From Paraburkholderia panacisoli (GTDB lineage: Bacteria; Pseudomonadota; Gammaproteobacteria; Burkholderiales; Burkholderiaceae), in the NCBI RefSeq assembly GCF_008369935.1, contig NZ_VTUZ01000015.1, positions 124,001 through 188,000 of the forward strand: a stretch of DNA of 64,000 bases, in the 5' to 3' direction. The notes beneath the pieces are model-generated. The model was not told where the DNA came from. It did no database searches and saw only the letters and a list, made by a program, of their open reading frames with translations. How positions within the stretch are numbered: the stretch's first letter is position 1; each line of letters begins with the position of its first letter. Below, piece by piece: positions 8,973 through 16,945 of the stretch. The position numbers and the translations under genes are program-made.

Positions 8973-9966
8973 GACCTCGTCTCCCTGGGGAAAGCGACAG
9001 CCGTAGGCACGCGCGAGCATCGCCGTGGCCTCGCCTGGTTACGAAGCAAACTATGGGCAGCGGAGTAATGCGTCTGTGGGACTACGTGAGAGAAACGAAA
9101 CGATCAAGCTTTACGCGATGGCCGCTGCGGAAGTGGCGTCTTCCGGCTCGTCAGCCATGCTCCCAATGCGTCGAACGGGCCCACGATGAGGCTTGTGTCC
9201 GGCGCGTGGCATGGGCGAACATCTGCTGCCTCTGATAGAACCCGGCGAGGAAGGCCTGACGATGGACAGCGTTCACAAGCAACTGGCCGCCGTATATTCG
9301 ATTGATCTGGACTGACCCGGCTTCGCCAAACGTTTGCGTCAGCGTTCGAGCAGCTAACGTGAATTCATGAAACGCAACGCGAGCGTGAGGGTAGTCGCAG
9401 CACGTCTCACGTGACTGCGGCGCACGCGCTCGTACGAGCGGTCGCTACATGCAGCCGCTGACTACGTGTGCCAGATAATCGACGTCTGTCACGACGGCCT
9501 ACTGCCTGGCGAAAGCCATACCTCCTGTCAGGATGCGACTTCGAGACTTTTTAATGAGTCCGTCATCGGATGCTGTGGCGAAACGCTCCGCGGAATCATT
9601 CCTTGGCAGATCAAGGTACACGTCTAGTCGTTGCCAGTTCAACGCCGCTATCCCCAAGACGCTCCAGCAGCTTTCTGTCTGCGCGACCCCCAGTATTCCC
9701 GACGGATAAGTCGGGGGGGCAAAAGACCAAAGCGTTCACCGTCTTTTCCAGCTCTCCGATCTCGGTCTCCGTGGCGTCCACATTCGTCTCAACATTCGTC
9801 TCCTTCGAACTTCTGAAGCACTGAATGTCTGTCGTCTACCCGCGTGAAACGGTCGCCACCATTTCTGCGCAAACGTTAGCGTTCTCACGTTCGACAGCTC
9901 ACTATGTTCCCGTCTAATCTGAAGCTTTTAACGGCGGAATCCGGTCATTGTTTCATAGGGAGAACT
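8973..9966. other. Non-coding or decayed stretch
   Basis: About 1 kb upstream of the barrel gene with no credible coding region: short frames lack ribosome-binding sites and family features. The left end presumably carries the barrel gene's promoter. The right half has a patchy composition, including a C/G homopolymer run near 9712, and runs into an IS5-family remnant, so it is likely decayed mobile or flanking DNA. Confidence 0.5.
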
Positions 9967-10391
9967 ACTTAGAGACCGTTTCAAAAGGCTGTTCTGAACG
10001 CCTGAAGATGTTCCAGCAGACGAGGGAGCAACCGAGTTTGAGGAAAGCTTCGTGAATGTCGGCGCGACGATCAAAGCGAATGCGACGACGACGAAAGTTG
10101 TAGAATCATGCGTGAGCCCGCTCGACCACCCAGCAAAATTTGCCGAGGTCACTGCCGTGCTCGGTCCGGTGCTTTGCGATCACCGGGATGCCGCGTTTGC
10201 GAAGTTTCCGGCGATGTGGTTCGGAGCGTAGCCGCGATCGGCGTAAATGACTTTAGGCTTCTGAAACGGCCGGCCACGTAAACTGCGAATCGGCGTCATG
10301 GCATCGACGAGCGGTAGCAATTGGGTAACGTCGTTGCGGTTCGCGCCGGTCCGGATGGCACTGACGGGGACGCCATTTGCATCGACGTGAA
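9967..10391 (-). mobile_element. IS5-family insertion sequence, 3' fragment
   Basis: The minus strand encodes the C-terminal part of an IS5-type transposase, in more than one frame: DANGVPVSAIRTGANRNDV, LLPLVDAMTPIRSLRGRP and PKVIYADRGYAPN, then (shifted) KFCWVVERAHAF and RRADIHEAFLKLG. DRGY and VVER-type motifs belong to the DDE catalytic domain. Near 9970-9985 GAGACCGTTTCAAAA looks like one terminal repeat. The 5' two-thirds is missing; it is cut exactly where the second copy of the 506-bp repeat begins. Inactive. Confidence 0.75.
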
Positions 10392-10753
10392 TGTGCGGCC
10401 CGTTCCGCGACGATCTCGCGAAACAGACGCAGTACTGCGGCATGTTCCTGACGCCGACGCTGCGCAACGTCGCCGAGCGCAAGGTGTTCTTCCATAACGG
10501 CGTGTATCACGACCTCAAGCAGGTGATGGACTTCTACAACCTGCGCAATACGGCACCCGCGAAGATCTATCCGCGCGATCCGTCGGGCAAGGTGCAGAAG
10601 TACAACGACCTGCCGCCTCAGTATCACGCCAACATCGATTCCGCCGACGCGCCGTTCGACCGCAAGTTCGGCGACCAGCCCGCGATGACCGATCAGGATA
10701 TTCAGGACATCATCGCGTTCATGAAGACGCTGAGCGACGGGTATAAGGAATGA
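10392..10753 (+). pseudogene. Cytochrome c peroxidase 3' fragment (duplicate)
   Basis: About 120 codons identical or nearly so to the end of the peroxidase at 6368-7807 (CGPFRDDLAKQTQYCGMF through LSDGYKE), lacking both haem motifs. An ATG exists at the junction with the IS5 fragment but the product would have no active site. It is the second copy of the 506-bp repeat and keeps the original upstream context of the HAD phosphatase gene. Confidence 0.85.
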
Positions 10754-10897
10754 GGATGTGATCGCGTGAAGGCGGGTTGCGTTGTAGTAGCAATGCCTAC
10801 GCGCGGTTCTTGCGCAGCCCTGGCGTTGCGGTTGCACAGCCTTCGCGCGGCGGCGCGCGGTCCGGTGAGGTATCCTTGCCGGTTCCGCGACCTCTAT
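10392..10897 (+). repeat. 506-bp direct repeat, copy 2
   Basis: This copy matches 7446-7951. It runs from the IS5 remnant boundary to 15 bases before the HAD phosphatase start. It probably preserves the ancestral junction peroxidase - HAD gene. Confidence 0.9.
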
Positions 10898-10911
10898 CCC
10901 CACCCTGCCCG

Positions 10912-11604
10912 ATGGCCGATTTTCCCTTCGATGCCGTACTCTTCGACTGCGACGGCGTGCTCGTCGACTCCGAACCCATCACCAACCGCGTGCTGACCGA
11001 GATGCTCGGCGAGCTGGGCTGGCACTTGAGCGTCGAAGAGACGATGCGCATTTTCGTCGGCAAGACCGTCAAGGACGAAGCCGCGCTGATCGAAGCGCGC
11101 ACCGGCTTCGCGATCACCACCGACTGGCTCATGCAGTTTCGCGAGCGCCGCAATACGGCGCTCGATCGCGAATTGCAGGCTATTGCTGGCGCGGCATCGG
11201 CGGTGCGAGCACTTCATACCGCGCTGGACGGACGCATTGCGGTCGCGTCCGGCGCCGACCGGATCAAGGTCGAATTGCAGTTGGCCAAGGCCGGTATTCT
11301 CGACTGCTTCGAAGGACGCATTTTCAGCGGTCACGAAATGCCTCGCAGCAAACCGTTTCCCGATGTGTACCTGGCGGCCGCCGCCGCGTTGGGCGTGAAC
11401 CCGAAACGTTGCGCGGTGGTGGAAGACACGGTGACGGGCGCGACCGCGGGCGTCGCCGCAGGTGCGACGGTGTTCGGCTATTGTCCGGCAGAACTCGGCC
11501 ATAGCAGCGCGACCGCGCTGCATGGCGCGGGCGCGGTGCACGTCTTTCAGGACATGGCCGAATTGCCCGCGTTGCTCGCGCAATGGCGCGGGCTTACGGG
11601 CTGA
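10912..11604 (+). CDS. HAD-superfamily hydrolase, beta-phosphoglucomutase/phosphatase-like
   Basis: The start MADFPFDAVLFDCDGVLVDS is chosen because the HAD motif I (DCDGVLVDSE) lies at residues 12-21; longer frames only read through the upstream duplicated sequence. Further motifs are VASGADRIK (motif II region), SGHEMPRSKPFPD with the conserved Lys, and VVEDTVTGATAG (motif III/IV acidic pair). A helical cap domain occupies about residues 20-90. The 230-residue protein should hydrolyse or rearrange small phosphorylated sugars or similar metabolites in the cytoplasm. Confidence 0.9.
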   Translation: MADFPFDAVLFDCDGVLVDSEPITNRVLTEMLGELGWHLSVEETMRIFVGKTVKDEAALIEARTGFAITTDWLMQFRERRNTALDRELQAIAGAASAVRALHTALDGRIAVASGADRIKVELQLAKAGILDCFEGRIFSGHEMPRSKPFPDVYLAAAAALGVNPKRCAVVEDTVTGATAGVAAGATVFGYCPAELGHSSATALHGAGAVHVFQDMAELPALLAQWRGLTG

Positions 11605-11862
11605 CGTCGACCGCTCCTTGATGTGTGGATTCGAGCGCGCGGTCCAGCGTTCGAGAGAAGAGTGTCGGCGCCGTCACGACATCCGGCGCTTCGCAAGTTG
11701 GTCCATGACTATCACTTTGCGCGCGCATGTTTGCATCGAGTGAAGCCCACGCCGCTTTTGCGGCGCATGGCATGGTGTGTGTAAATGGATTGCGTGAGCG
11801 CGGCGTTGTCCGGGCTCGTTGCCAATCCAACCTTCTAGGAAATCCACCATGACAACCCTGAT

Positions 11863-11990
11863 CTTGACATCCTCCCCGCCCTAAAGGCCCCTAAAGGGCG
11901 GGGATTCCTACTGCACCCAAGCCGCAATGGCTTGGGCAGCTTCGGCGGGTTCCTGCTTCTTCGAACGGCCTGACTGCACCGTTTCTCCAC
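11863..11990 (-). ncRNA. Probable omega/right-end guide RNA of tnpB
   Basis: In characterised IS200/IS605 elements the right end downstream of tnpB is part of a structured RNA that guides the TnpB nuclease, with the guide taken from flanking DNA. Here the region after and overlapping the tnpB 3' end has a strong 9-bp hairpin at 11874-11903 and ends at the proposed element boundary. The guide would start near 11862 and read toward lower coordinates. Inferred from family knowledge; exact ends are approximate. Confidence 0.4.
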
Positions 11991-13134
11991 AGGCTAACAA
12001 GCGCTGTCCGCGCTCTAAAACATTGATCGCGCCGACGTGATCGGAGTTTGCTTCATGACCGCAGCGCACACACGCGAACAGGGCTTGCGTGCGACGATTG
12101 TCGGCCGACATATGGCCGCAGCATGGGCACGTGCGGCTCGTGTTGGCCGCCGGGACGGCGACAAAGAAACCGCCGCGCCATGCGGTTTTGTATTCGAGTT
12201 GGCGGCGGAACTCGAACCAGCCTTGATCCAGAATCGACTTATTGAGCCCACTTTTGGCGCGGACATTGCGCCCCGGCGCGTCGGCCGTACCGCTCGCCGA
12301 TTTGCTCATGTTGCGCACCTGCAAGTCTTCGACGGCGATCATTGCGTGGTTTTTGCTGATCGTGTTCGATGCTTTGTGCAGGAAGTCTTTGCGGGCGTCC
12401 GCGATGCGAGCGTGGATGCGCTGCACGCGGGCCTTCGCCTTTTTCCAGTTCGACGAGCCCTTGACCTTGCGCGACATGCGGCGCTGATATTTCGCGAGGC
12501 GTTGCTCGTGCTTTTTGAAGCTCGCGAGCGGCGCGATGAACTTGCCGTCGCTCATGGTCGCGAGGCGAGCCACGCCGACGTCGATACCGACCGCCGGGCC
12601 GTGCGGCACCGGCTGCGCGACCTCGCGTTTCGTGAGGATCGACACGTAACACTTGCCGGCGCGATGCGATACCGTCGCGCTGCGTACTTCGCCGAGTACC
12701 ATGCGGCTGTTGCGGTAGCGGATATAGCCGAGCTTCGGCAGCGAAATGCGGCCGTTCTCGCGATCCAGTTTGATCTGCTTGGGATCGGGATAGCGGAAAC
12801 TGTCGGATGACTTCCCTTTGCGCTTGAACTGCGGGAAGTCGGCGCGTTTAGCAAAGAAGTTCTGAAACGCACGATCAAGGTCGAGAATCGCCTCGTCGAC
12901 AGGATGGCGCGGCGCATCCGCGAGCCACGGAGTAGCCGCGCTGTTGCGCCATTCAGTGAAGCACTTTTTCATCGCAAACTTGCCGATAAACTTTCCGCCG
13001 GCCGCGTGGTTTTCCTTCTGGAGCGCCAACGCCTTGTTATAGACGAACCGACACGCGCCCGCGAACTGGCGCATCTTGCGCACCTGCCCGGCGGTTGGCA
13101 TCAATTCGAATTTGAAGGCCTGGAGTCGTTCCAT
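11908..13134 (-). CDS. tnpB: TnpB RNA-guided endonuclease (IS200/IS605 family)
   Basis: This 408-residue protein keeps every expected catalytic element: RuvC aspartate in AVGIDVGVAR (D185), glutamate in IAVEDLQV (E269), a zinc ribbon TCPCCGH...FACVRCGHE (C336, C339, C355, C358) and the last aspartate in NSDHVGAIN (D365). The N-terminal KFELMPTAGQVRKMRQFAG and FVYNKAL are classic family features. The start at 13134 gives the usual N-terminus; an ATG 12 bases upstream is also possible. Known relatives cut DNA next to a short motif using a guide RNA from the element's right end and help the element persist. Confidence 0.93.
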   Translation of the reverse strand: MERLQAFKFELMPTAGQVRKMRQFAGACRFVYNKALALQKENHAAGGKFIGKFAMKKCFTEWRNSAATPWLADAPRHPVDEAILDLDRAFQNFFAKRADFPQFKRKGKSSDSFRYPDPKQIKLDRENGRISLPKLGYIRYRNSRMVLGEVRSATVSHRAGKCYVSILTKREVAQPVPHGPAVGIDVGVARLATMSDGKFIAPLASFKKHEQRLAKYQRRMSRKVKGSSNWKKAKARVQRIHARIADARKDFLHKASNTISKNHAMIAVEDLQVRNMSKSASGTADAPGRNVRAKSGLNKSILDQGWFEFRRQLEYKTAWRGGFFVAVPAANTSRTCPCCGHMSADNRRTQALFACVRCGHEANSDHVGAINVLERGQRLLACGETVQSGRSKKQEPAEAAQAIAAWVQ

Positions 13135-13156
13135 AGACACGATCATAATTTGGTCT

Positions 13157-13570
13157 ATGACTACAGACAACGATATTCGAAACGGACGCCACTGCATATT
13201 CTTGATGCACGTGCATTTGGTCTTCGTGACCAGGTACCGGCGTGGCGTGTTTACGAAAGAGATCCTCGACGATATGCGCGGCGTCTTCACGAGTGTGTGC
13301 GCCGACTTCGAGGCCGAGCTAGTCGAGTTCGATGGCGAGGAAGATGTACACCTGCTGGTGAACTACCCGCCTAAGGTCCCCGTATCGGCACTGGTGAACA
13401 GCCTGAAAGGCGTTTCGAGTCGAATGATCCGAAAGAAGAATCACCCGAGCATCCGGCGCACGCTGTGGGGCGGTGCGCTTTGGTCGCCGTCCTATTTCAC
13501 CGGTAGCTGCGGCGGGGCGCCGATCAATGTCATCCGCCAGTACATCGAGCAACAGCGAACGCCGCACTAG
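13157..13570 (+). CDS. tnpA: IS200-type transposase TnpA with altered HUH motif
   Basis: The 137-residue protein has the Y1 transposase layout: LMHVHLVFVTRYRRGVF near the N-terminus, LVNYPPKVPVSALVNSLKG in the middle, LWGGALWSPSYF, and the catalytic tyrosine in NVIRQYIEQQ (Y129). The metal-binding HUH motif is abnormal: the sequence reads GEEDVHLLV, where family members have D-H-V-H-L-L-V. One codon, the first His, is missing, so single-strand cleavage is probably impaired. The gene is divergent from tnpB. Start at 13157, just right of the tnpB start. Confidence 0.88.
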   Translation: MTTDNDIRNGRHCIFLMHVHLVFVTRYRRGVFTKEILDDMRGVFTSVCADFEAELVEFDGEEDVHLLVNYPPKVPVSALVNSLKGVSSRMIRKKNHPSIRRTLWGGALWSPSYFTGSCGGAPINVIRQYIEQQRTPH

Positions 13571-13635
13571 GGCCGAGGAAGGACGCCTACGGCGTCCGCG
13601 CTATCCTTCCCTGCAGGGAGAGGGTTGCCGCGCAC

Positions 13636-13875
13636 GTGCTCAAAGACCTGTCCCGCTTCGACGAACTCGACCATGCGGCGACGCAATCCGTGCGCGGCGG
13701 CATTGCCTACATCACGCGTGGCGACCCAGGGGGATGCAACGGTGGTGTCGTGCCACCGGTTTTCGTCCACCCCGGCTGGGACGGGTACCCGCCGGTTCAC
13801 GTCGGTTGCGGACCGGTGTTCAAGCCTTACGAGCACCTGCCTTCGTATCCGGTGGGAGTGGTCACGCCAATGTGA
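13636..13875 (+). CDS. Double-glycine-leader peptide, 5' end interrupted by IS200/IS605
   Basis: A frame of 79 codons reads LKDLSRFDELDHAATQSVRGG and then a Gly/Pro-rich, aromatic mature part (IAYITRGDPGGCNGGVVPP, HPGWDGYPP, two Cys). The ELDxxA...VRGG pattern is the double-glycine leader of peptides cleaved and exported by peptidase-containing ABC transporters. Present translation would need the GTG at 13636, which lies in inferred transposon end sequence with only a distant GGGAG. The original start is probably ATG at 11849 (MTTL...), split from the rest by the element. Function, bacteriocin-like or other, is inferred. Confidence 0.5.
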   Translation: MLKDLSRFDELDHAATQSVRGGIAYITRGDPGGCNGGVVPPVFVHPGWDGYPPVHVGCGPVFKPYEHLPSYPVGVVTPM

Positions 13876-14028
13876 GCGGCGCGCCTTCGACACTTCGGTA
13901 TGTGAAAGTTGCGAAGCAGGCACCGCTTATGTCGCTTGCGATTTGCGGCGGGCGCCTGCTTTGCTATGGTTTGCTTTTGCTTTTCTCGCTTCGCGGCGCA
14001 CGCCGTTGGCGAGTTTGCGATCGTGGCT

Positions 14029-14421
14029 TTACTCGAAAGCCGTGTCGATCGGCACGCGATAGCCAACCGCGAGACGATTGGTTTCGTTAGCCATCCCAAC
14101 TACTGCCATCAGCTCGCCGAACATCTCGTCGGTCATGCCCGCGCGGCGCGCGGCGGCCGTGTGACTCGCGACACAGTAGCCGCAGTTGTTCGTCACGCTC
14201 ACCGCGACGTAGAGCAACTCCTTGATCAACGGATCGAGTGCGCCGGGTGCCATCACGTCTTTCAGACTGTCCCATGTGCGCGCGAGCGTCGGTGGATGCT
14301 GCGCGATGTACTTCCAGAAGTTGTTGACGTCGTCGACCTGGCGGGTCTGCTTGATGTCGTCGTAGACGGCTTTGACTTCGGGGGACGCTGCGGAGTATTC
14401 GACGGCTTTGGGCTGGGTCAT
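14029..14421 (-). CDS. Carboxymuconolactone decarboxylase-family (AhpD-like) protein
   Basis: The 130-residue helical protein contains the AhpD-type redox motif in SVTNNCGYCVASHTAAARRAG (Cys-x-x-Cys with His three residues on). Such proteins are cytoplasmic alkylhydroperoxidase-like reductases. The start follows CGGAGAA. A 198-bp internal fragment is duplicated at 7952-8149. The neighbouring manC terminator lies upstream, so it has its own promoter. Confidence 0.88.
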   Translation of the reverse strand: MTQPKAVEYSAASPEVKAVYDDIKQTRQVDDVNNFWKYIAQHPPTLARTWDSLKDVMAPGALDPLIKELLYVAVSVTNNCGYCVASHTAAARRAGMTDEMFGELMAVVGMANETNRLAVGYRVPIDTAFE

Positions 14422-14567
14422 GAGTTCTCCGATCGGGGGATGGGAATTAGCGGCGCTATGCGTGGGTAGGCTGCGACCGGCTATTGTGAGCTGCGGTAAC
14501 GTTCAGTTTAGCGGGTGCGGGTTAAGTTGTGTCTGGCGGAGAATACACATGGCAGATGCCGGAGGAT

Positions 14568-14600
14568 AAAAAAAGCCACCAGTCTTGCGACGGGTGGCCT
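14568..14600 (-). terminator. Rho-independent terminator downstream of manC pseudogene
   Basis: On the minus strand GCCACC pairs with GGTGGC around a 12-base loop, followed by seven T. It lies about 45 bases beyond the stop of the manC gene at 14645. Confidence 0.8.
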
Positions 14601-14644
14601 CGGTAAGCATGCCAAACATACGAAAGCGCGTAAAGCGAACTCCG

Positions 14645-16074
14645 TTAAGCCTTGGCTACACGCCCATAGGTGTCTTCGAAACGCACAATGTCGTCCTCGC
14701 CGAGATAGGCGCCCGACTGCACTTCGATCAACTCCAGCGGAATCATGCCCGGGTTCAGCAACCGATGCGTGACTCCGACCGGGATGTACGTCGACTGATT
14801 CTCGGTCAGGATGATTTCCTTGTCGCCGTTCGTGACCAGTGCGGTGCCTTCACGACGATCCAGTGTTCCGCGCGATGATGATGCATCTGCAAGCTCAATT
14901 GCGCCCCGGGGCTGACGACGATGCGCTTGACCTGGAACCGGTCGCCGCTGTCGATGCCTTCGTACGAACCCCATGGGCGCACCACGCGACGATGCGTGAC
15001 GAATTCGTGGCGCCCCATTTCATTCAATTGGGCAACGATCTTCTTGACGTCCTGCGCCTTATCGCGATGCGCGACCAGCACGGCGTCGGCGGTCTCGACG
15101 ATCACGACGTTGTCCAGACCGATTGCAGCCACCAGTCGGTGTTCAGCGCGAATGTACGAGTTCGTCACTGCATCGGTGAGCACGTCGCCAATCAGTGCGT
15201 TGTCTTGCGCATTGCGCTCGGCGATGTCGGCGAGCGCGGTCCACGAACCGATATCGTTCCAGCCGAGATCCGATACCGCCACCACGGCGGCGCGCTTCGT
15301 CTTCTCCATCACCGCGTGGTCGACGGAGATGTTCGGGCACGCGGAGAAGGTTTGCGCGTCGAGGCGCACGAAGTCATGGTCGCGCTGCGCGGCGTTCAGC
15401 GAAAGCTCGGCCTGCAGCGCGATTTCCGGCTCATAGCGGCGCAGTTCTTCCATGTAAGTGGAAGCCTTCAGCATGAACATGCCACTGTTCCAGTAGTATC
15501 CGCCGTCCGCGAGGAAGCGTCCCGCCGACACCACATCTGGCTTTTCGACAAATGAATCGACAGCAAACACCTTCTCGCCTTTAACGAGTTCAGCGCCCGC
15601 ACGAATGTAACCATAACCCGTATGCGGTTCAGTCGGAGCAATGCCGAAGGTAACCAGGTAGCCATCTTTCGCAATCTGGGCGGCAGACTCGACCGCTTTG
15701 ACAAAAACCGCTTCGCCAGTAATAACGTGATCAGACGGCAGAACAAGCAACAACGACTCCGGAGAATCGCGCATGGCAAGGAGCGCCGATACTGCGATAG
15801 CAGCCGCCGTGTTTCGGCTCGTAGGCTCAAGCACGATCGCCGACGACTCGACCTTGACCTCTCGCAACTGCTCGGCAACCAGAAAGCGCTGCTCAGTATT
15901 TGTCACGACGATCGAAGACGACATGTCCTTGATCGCGCGCAGCCGCAACGCGGTCTGCTGAATCAGGGTATTTTCGCCAGTCAACTTGAGGTACTGCTTG
16001 GGATATCCACCGCGTGACATCGGCCACAGTCGCGTCCCACTTCCACCGCAAAGAATCACCGGATGAATGTGCAT
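14645..16074 (-). pseudogene. manC: manC (mannose-1-P guanylyltransferase/mannose-6-P isomerase), frameshifted
   Basis: The N-terminal nucleotidyltransferase domain is complete (VILCGGSGTRLWPMSR at the start; SFVEKPD; WNSGMFML). The C-terminal cupin phosphomannose isomerase domain begins normally (RPWGSYEGIDSGDRF, MHHHRAEHWIVVK), then the frame shifts near 14847 where AAGGGCACC, seen in the paralogue at 24.3 kb, is AAGGCACC. The rest (ALVTNGDKEIILTENQSTYIP to the stop at 14645) continues in another frame. The product would have the guanylyltransferase half but a broken isomerase half, unless this is a sequencing error. An AGGAAG ribosome site precedes 16074. Confidence 0.88.
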
Positions 16075-16182
16075 CTTTTTACTTCCTTTTTTTTCCTATT
16101 GTTTTAACGGACACTGGTACATCACTCCGAAAGCGCTACTTCTGCCAACGGAGCCTCTTGAACCGTAACGGAATTGCATTTT

Positions 16183-16917
16183 TTATTCGCACACCGATCT
16201 ATAAATCCGTTTGATCGGGTTTGTCTCGCCCCCCCGCCCCCTTCCCACAAACCCCATCCGCACCGATTCGAGCTCACGCGGCAAACGCGGCGAGACCGGG
16301 CCACGGCGCGGCAACTCGACAAACCCCAAGCGTCGATACAGAGCGTATGCACGGGTATTGCTCACCAGCACATCCTGTACGATCTGCCGGCCGCCGTCGC
16401 CATCCATCGCACCCGCATGCAGTGCGTTGGCGAACAGCGCGCTGAACACCCCCGTGCCGCGCATCGTCTCGTGCGTCGCGCAATGGGCGATCAGCGTTTG
16501 CGACGATTTCGGCGCCGGCAATTCACTCTCCAGCACGAGCCCGCGCAATAGCATCCGAACCGTGCGGGGCAAGCCGAAGAACAGCAACAGCATCAACGCG
16601 ACATGTGGATCGTCGAACCAAGTCTCGCGGCCGTCGTGCACCGCGAGCACCGCCGCCACCTGATCGACGCCAGTAACGGCAACCGGGTGACGCCGGTACG
16701 AGAAGCGCCCGAATTTCGACGCGAACGCAAACGCGAGAAACTCGATGCACAAGTCAGCGGTTTCGCCGAGAAAGAAACCGAACTCCCGCACGCCCGATGC
16801 GAAAATCAGCGGCGCGCAAGCCTCGGCATCTTCCGCTCTCGCGGGGCGAAAGCGCAACTCGCCCCATTCGGGGTCGCGATGAAGCGCTTCGGCGCGCACG
16901 GGTTCGACGGCGTACAT
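16183..16917 (-). CDS. GNAT-like N-acyltransferase, paralogue of 26403
   Basis: This 244-residue protein is related along its whole length to the gene at 26403-27125: both share ASGxREF-x-(F/Y)FLG, LLRGLVLESELP, AHCAT and LYxRLGF blocks. The C-terminal ALYRRLGFVELP is the usual end of a GNAT acetyl-CoA-binding fold. Start MYAVEP at 16917. It follows a broken alpha-oxoamine synthase gene, as its paralogue follows an intact one, so an N-acyltransferase acting on the amino group formed by the synthase is a reasonable inference. Whether this copy is used is unclear since its partner is broken. Confidence 0.7.
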   Translation of the reverse strand: MYAVEPVRAEALHRDPEWGELRFRPARAEDAEACAPLIFASGVREFGFFLGETADLCIEFLAFAFASKFGRFSYRRHPVAVTGVDQVAAVLAVHDGRETWFDDPHVALMLLLFFGLPRTVRMLLRGLVLESELPAPKSSQTLIAHCATHETMRGTGVFSALFANALHAGAMDGDGGRQIVQDVLVSNTRAYALYRRLGFVELPRRGPVSPRLPRELESVRMGFVGRGRGGETNPIKRIYRSVCE

Positions 16918-16945
16918 GACAGGAAGTCTTCTCTTTGCTTTCTCG

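Larger units (their letters stand above)
11863..13640 (-). mobile_element. IS200/IS605-family element with tnpA and tnpB
   Basis: The element contains divergent tnpA (plus) and tnpB (minus) genes with their starts 23 bases apart. On the minus strand the right end carries the hairpin CCCCGCCCT / AGGGCGGGG (11874-11903) and ends in TCAAG near 11863-11867. The left end, beyond tnpA, has hairpins GGACGCC-TAC-GGCGTCC (13582-13598) and CCCTGCAGGG. Boundaries are inferred: removing 11863-13640 rejoins a small open reading frame in frame without a target duplication, as expected for this family. Confidence 0.75.

Noticed and set aside
9570..9824. Plus-strand 84-codon frame near 9.6 kb
   Set aside because: Ser/Pro-rich, includes a G-run, has no ribosome site and no recognisable feature.
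11750..11765. CGCCGC-TTTT-GCGGCG hairpin after the HAD gene as a terminator
   Set aside because: Stem is only six bases, there is no T-run and it lies 145 bases past the stop.
13827..14099. Minus-strand frame between the peptide gene and the AhpD gene
   Set aside because: It overlaps both genes, has Arg/Lys-rich low-complexity sequence and no ribosome site.
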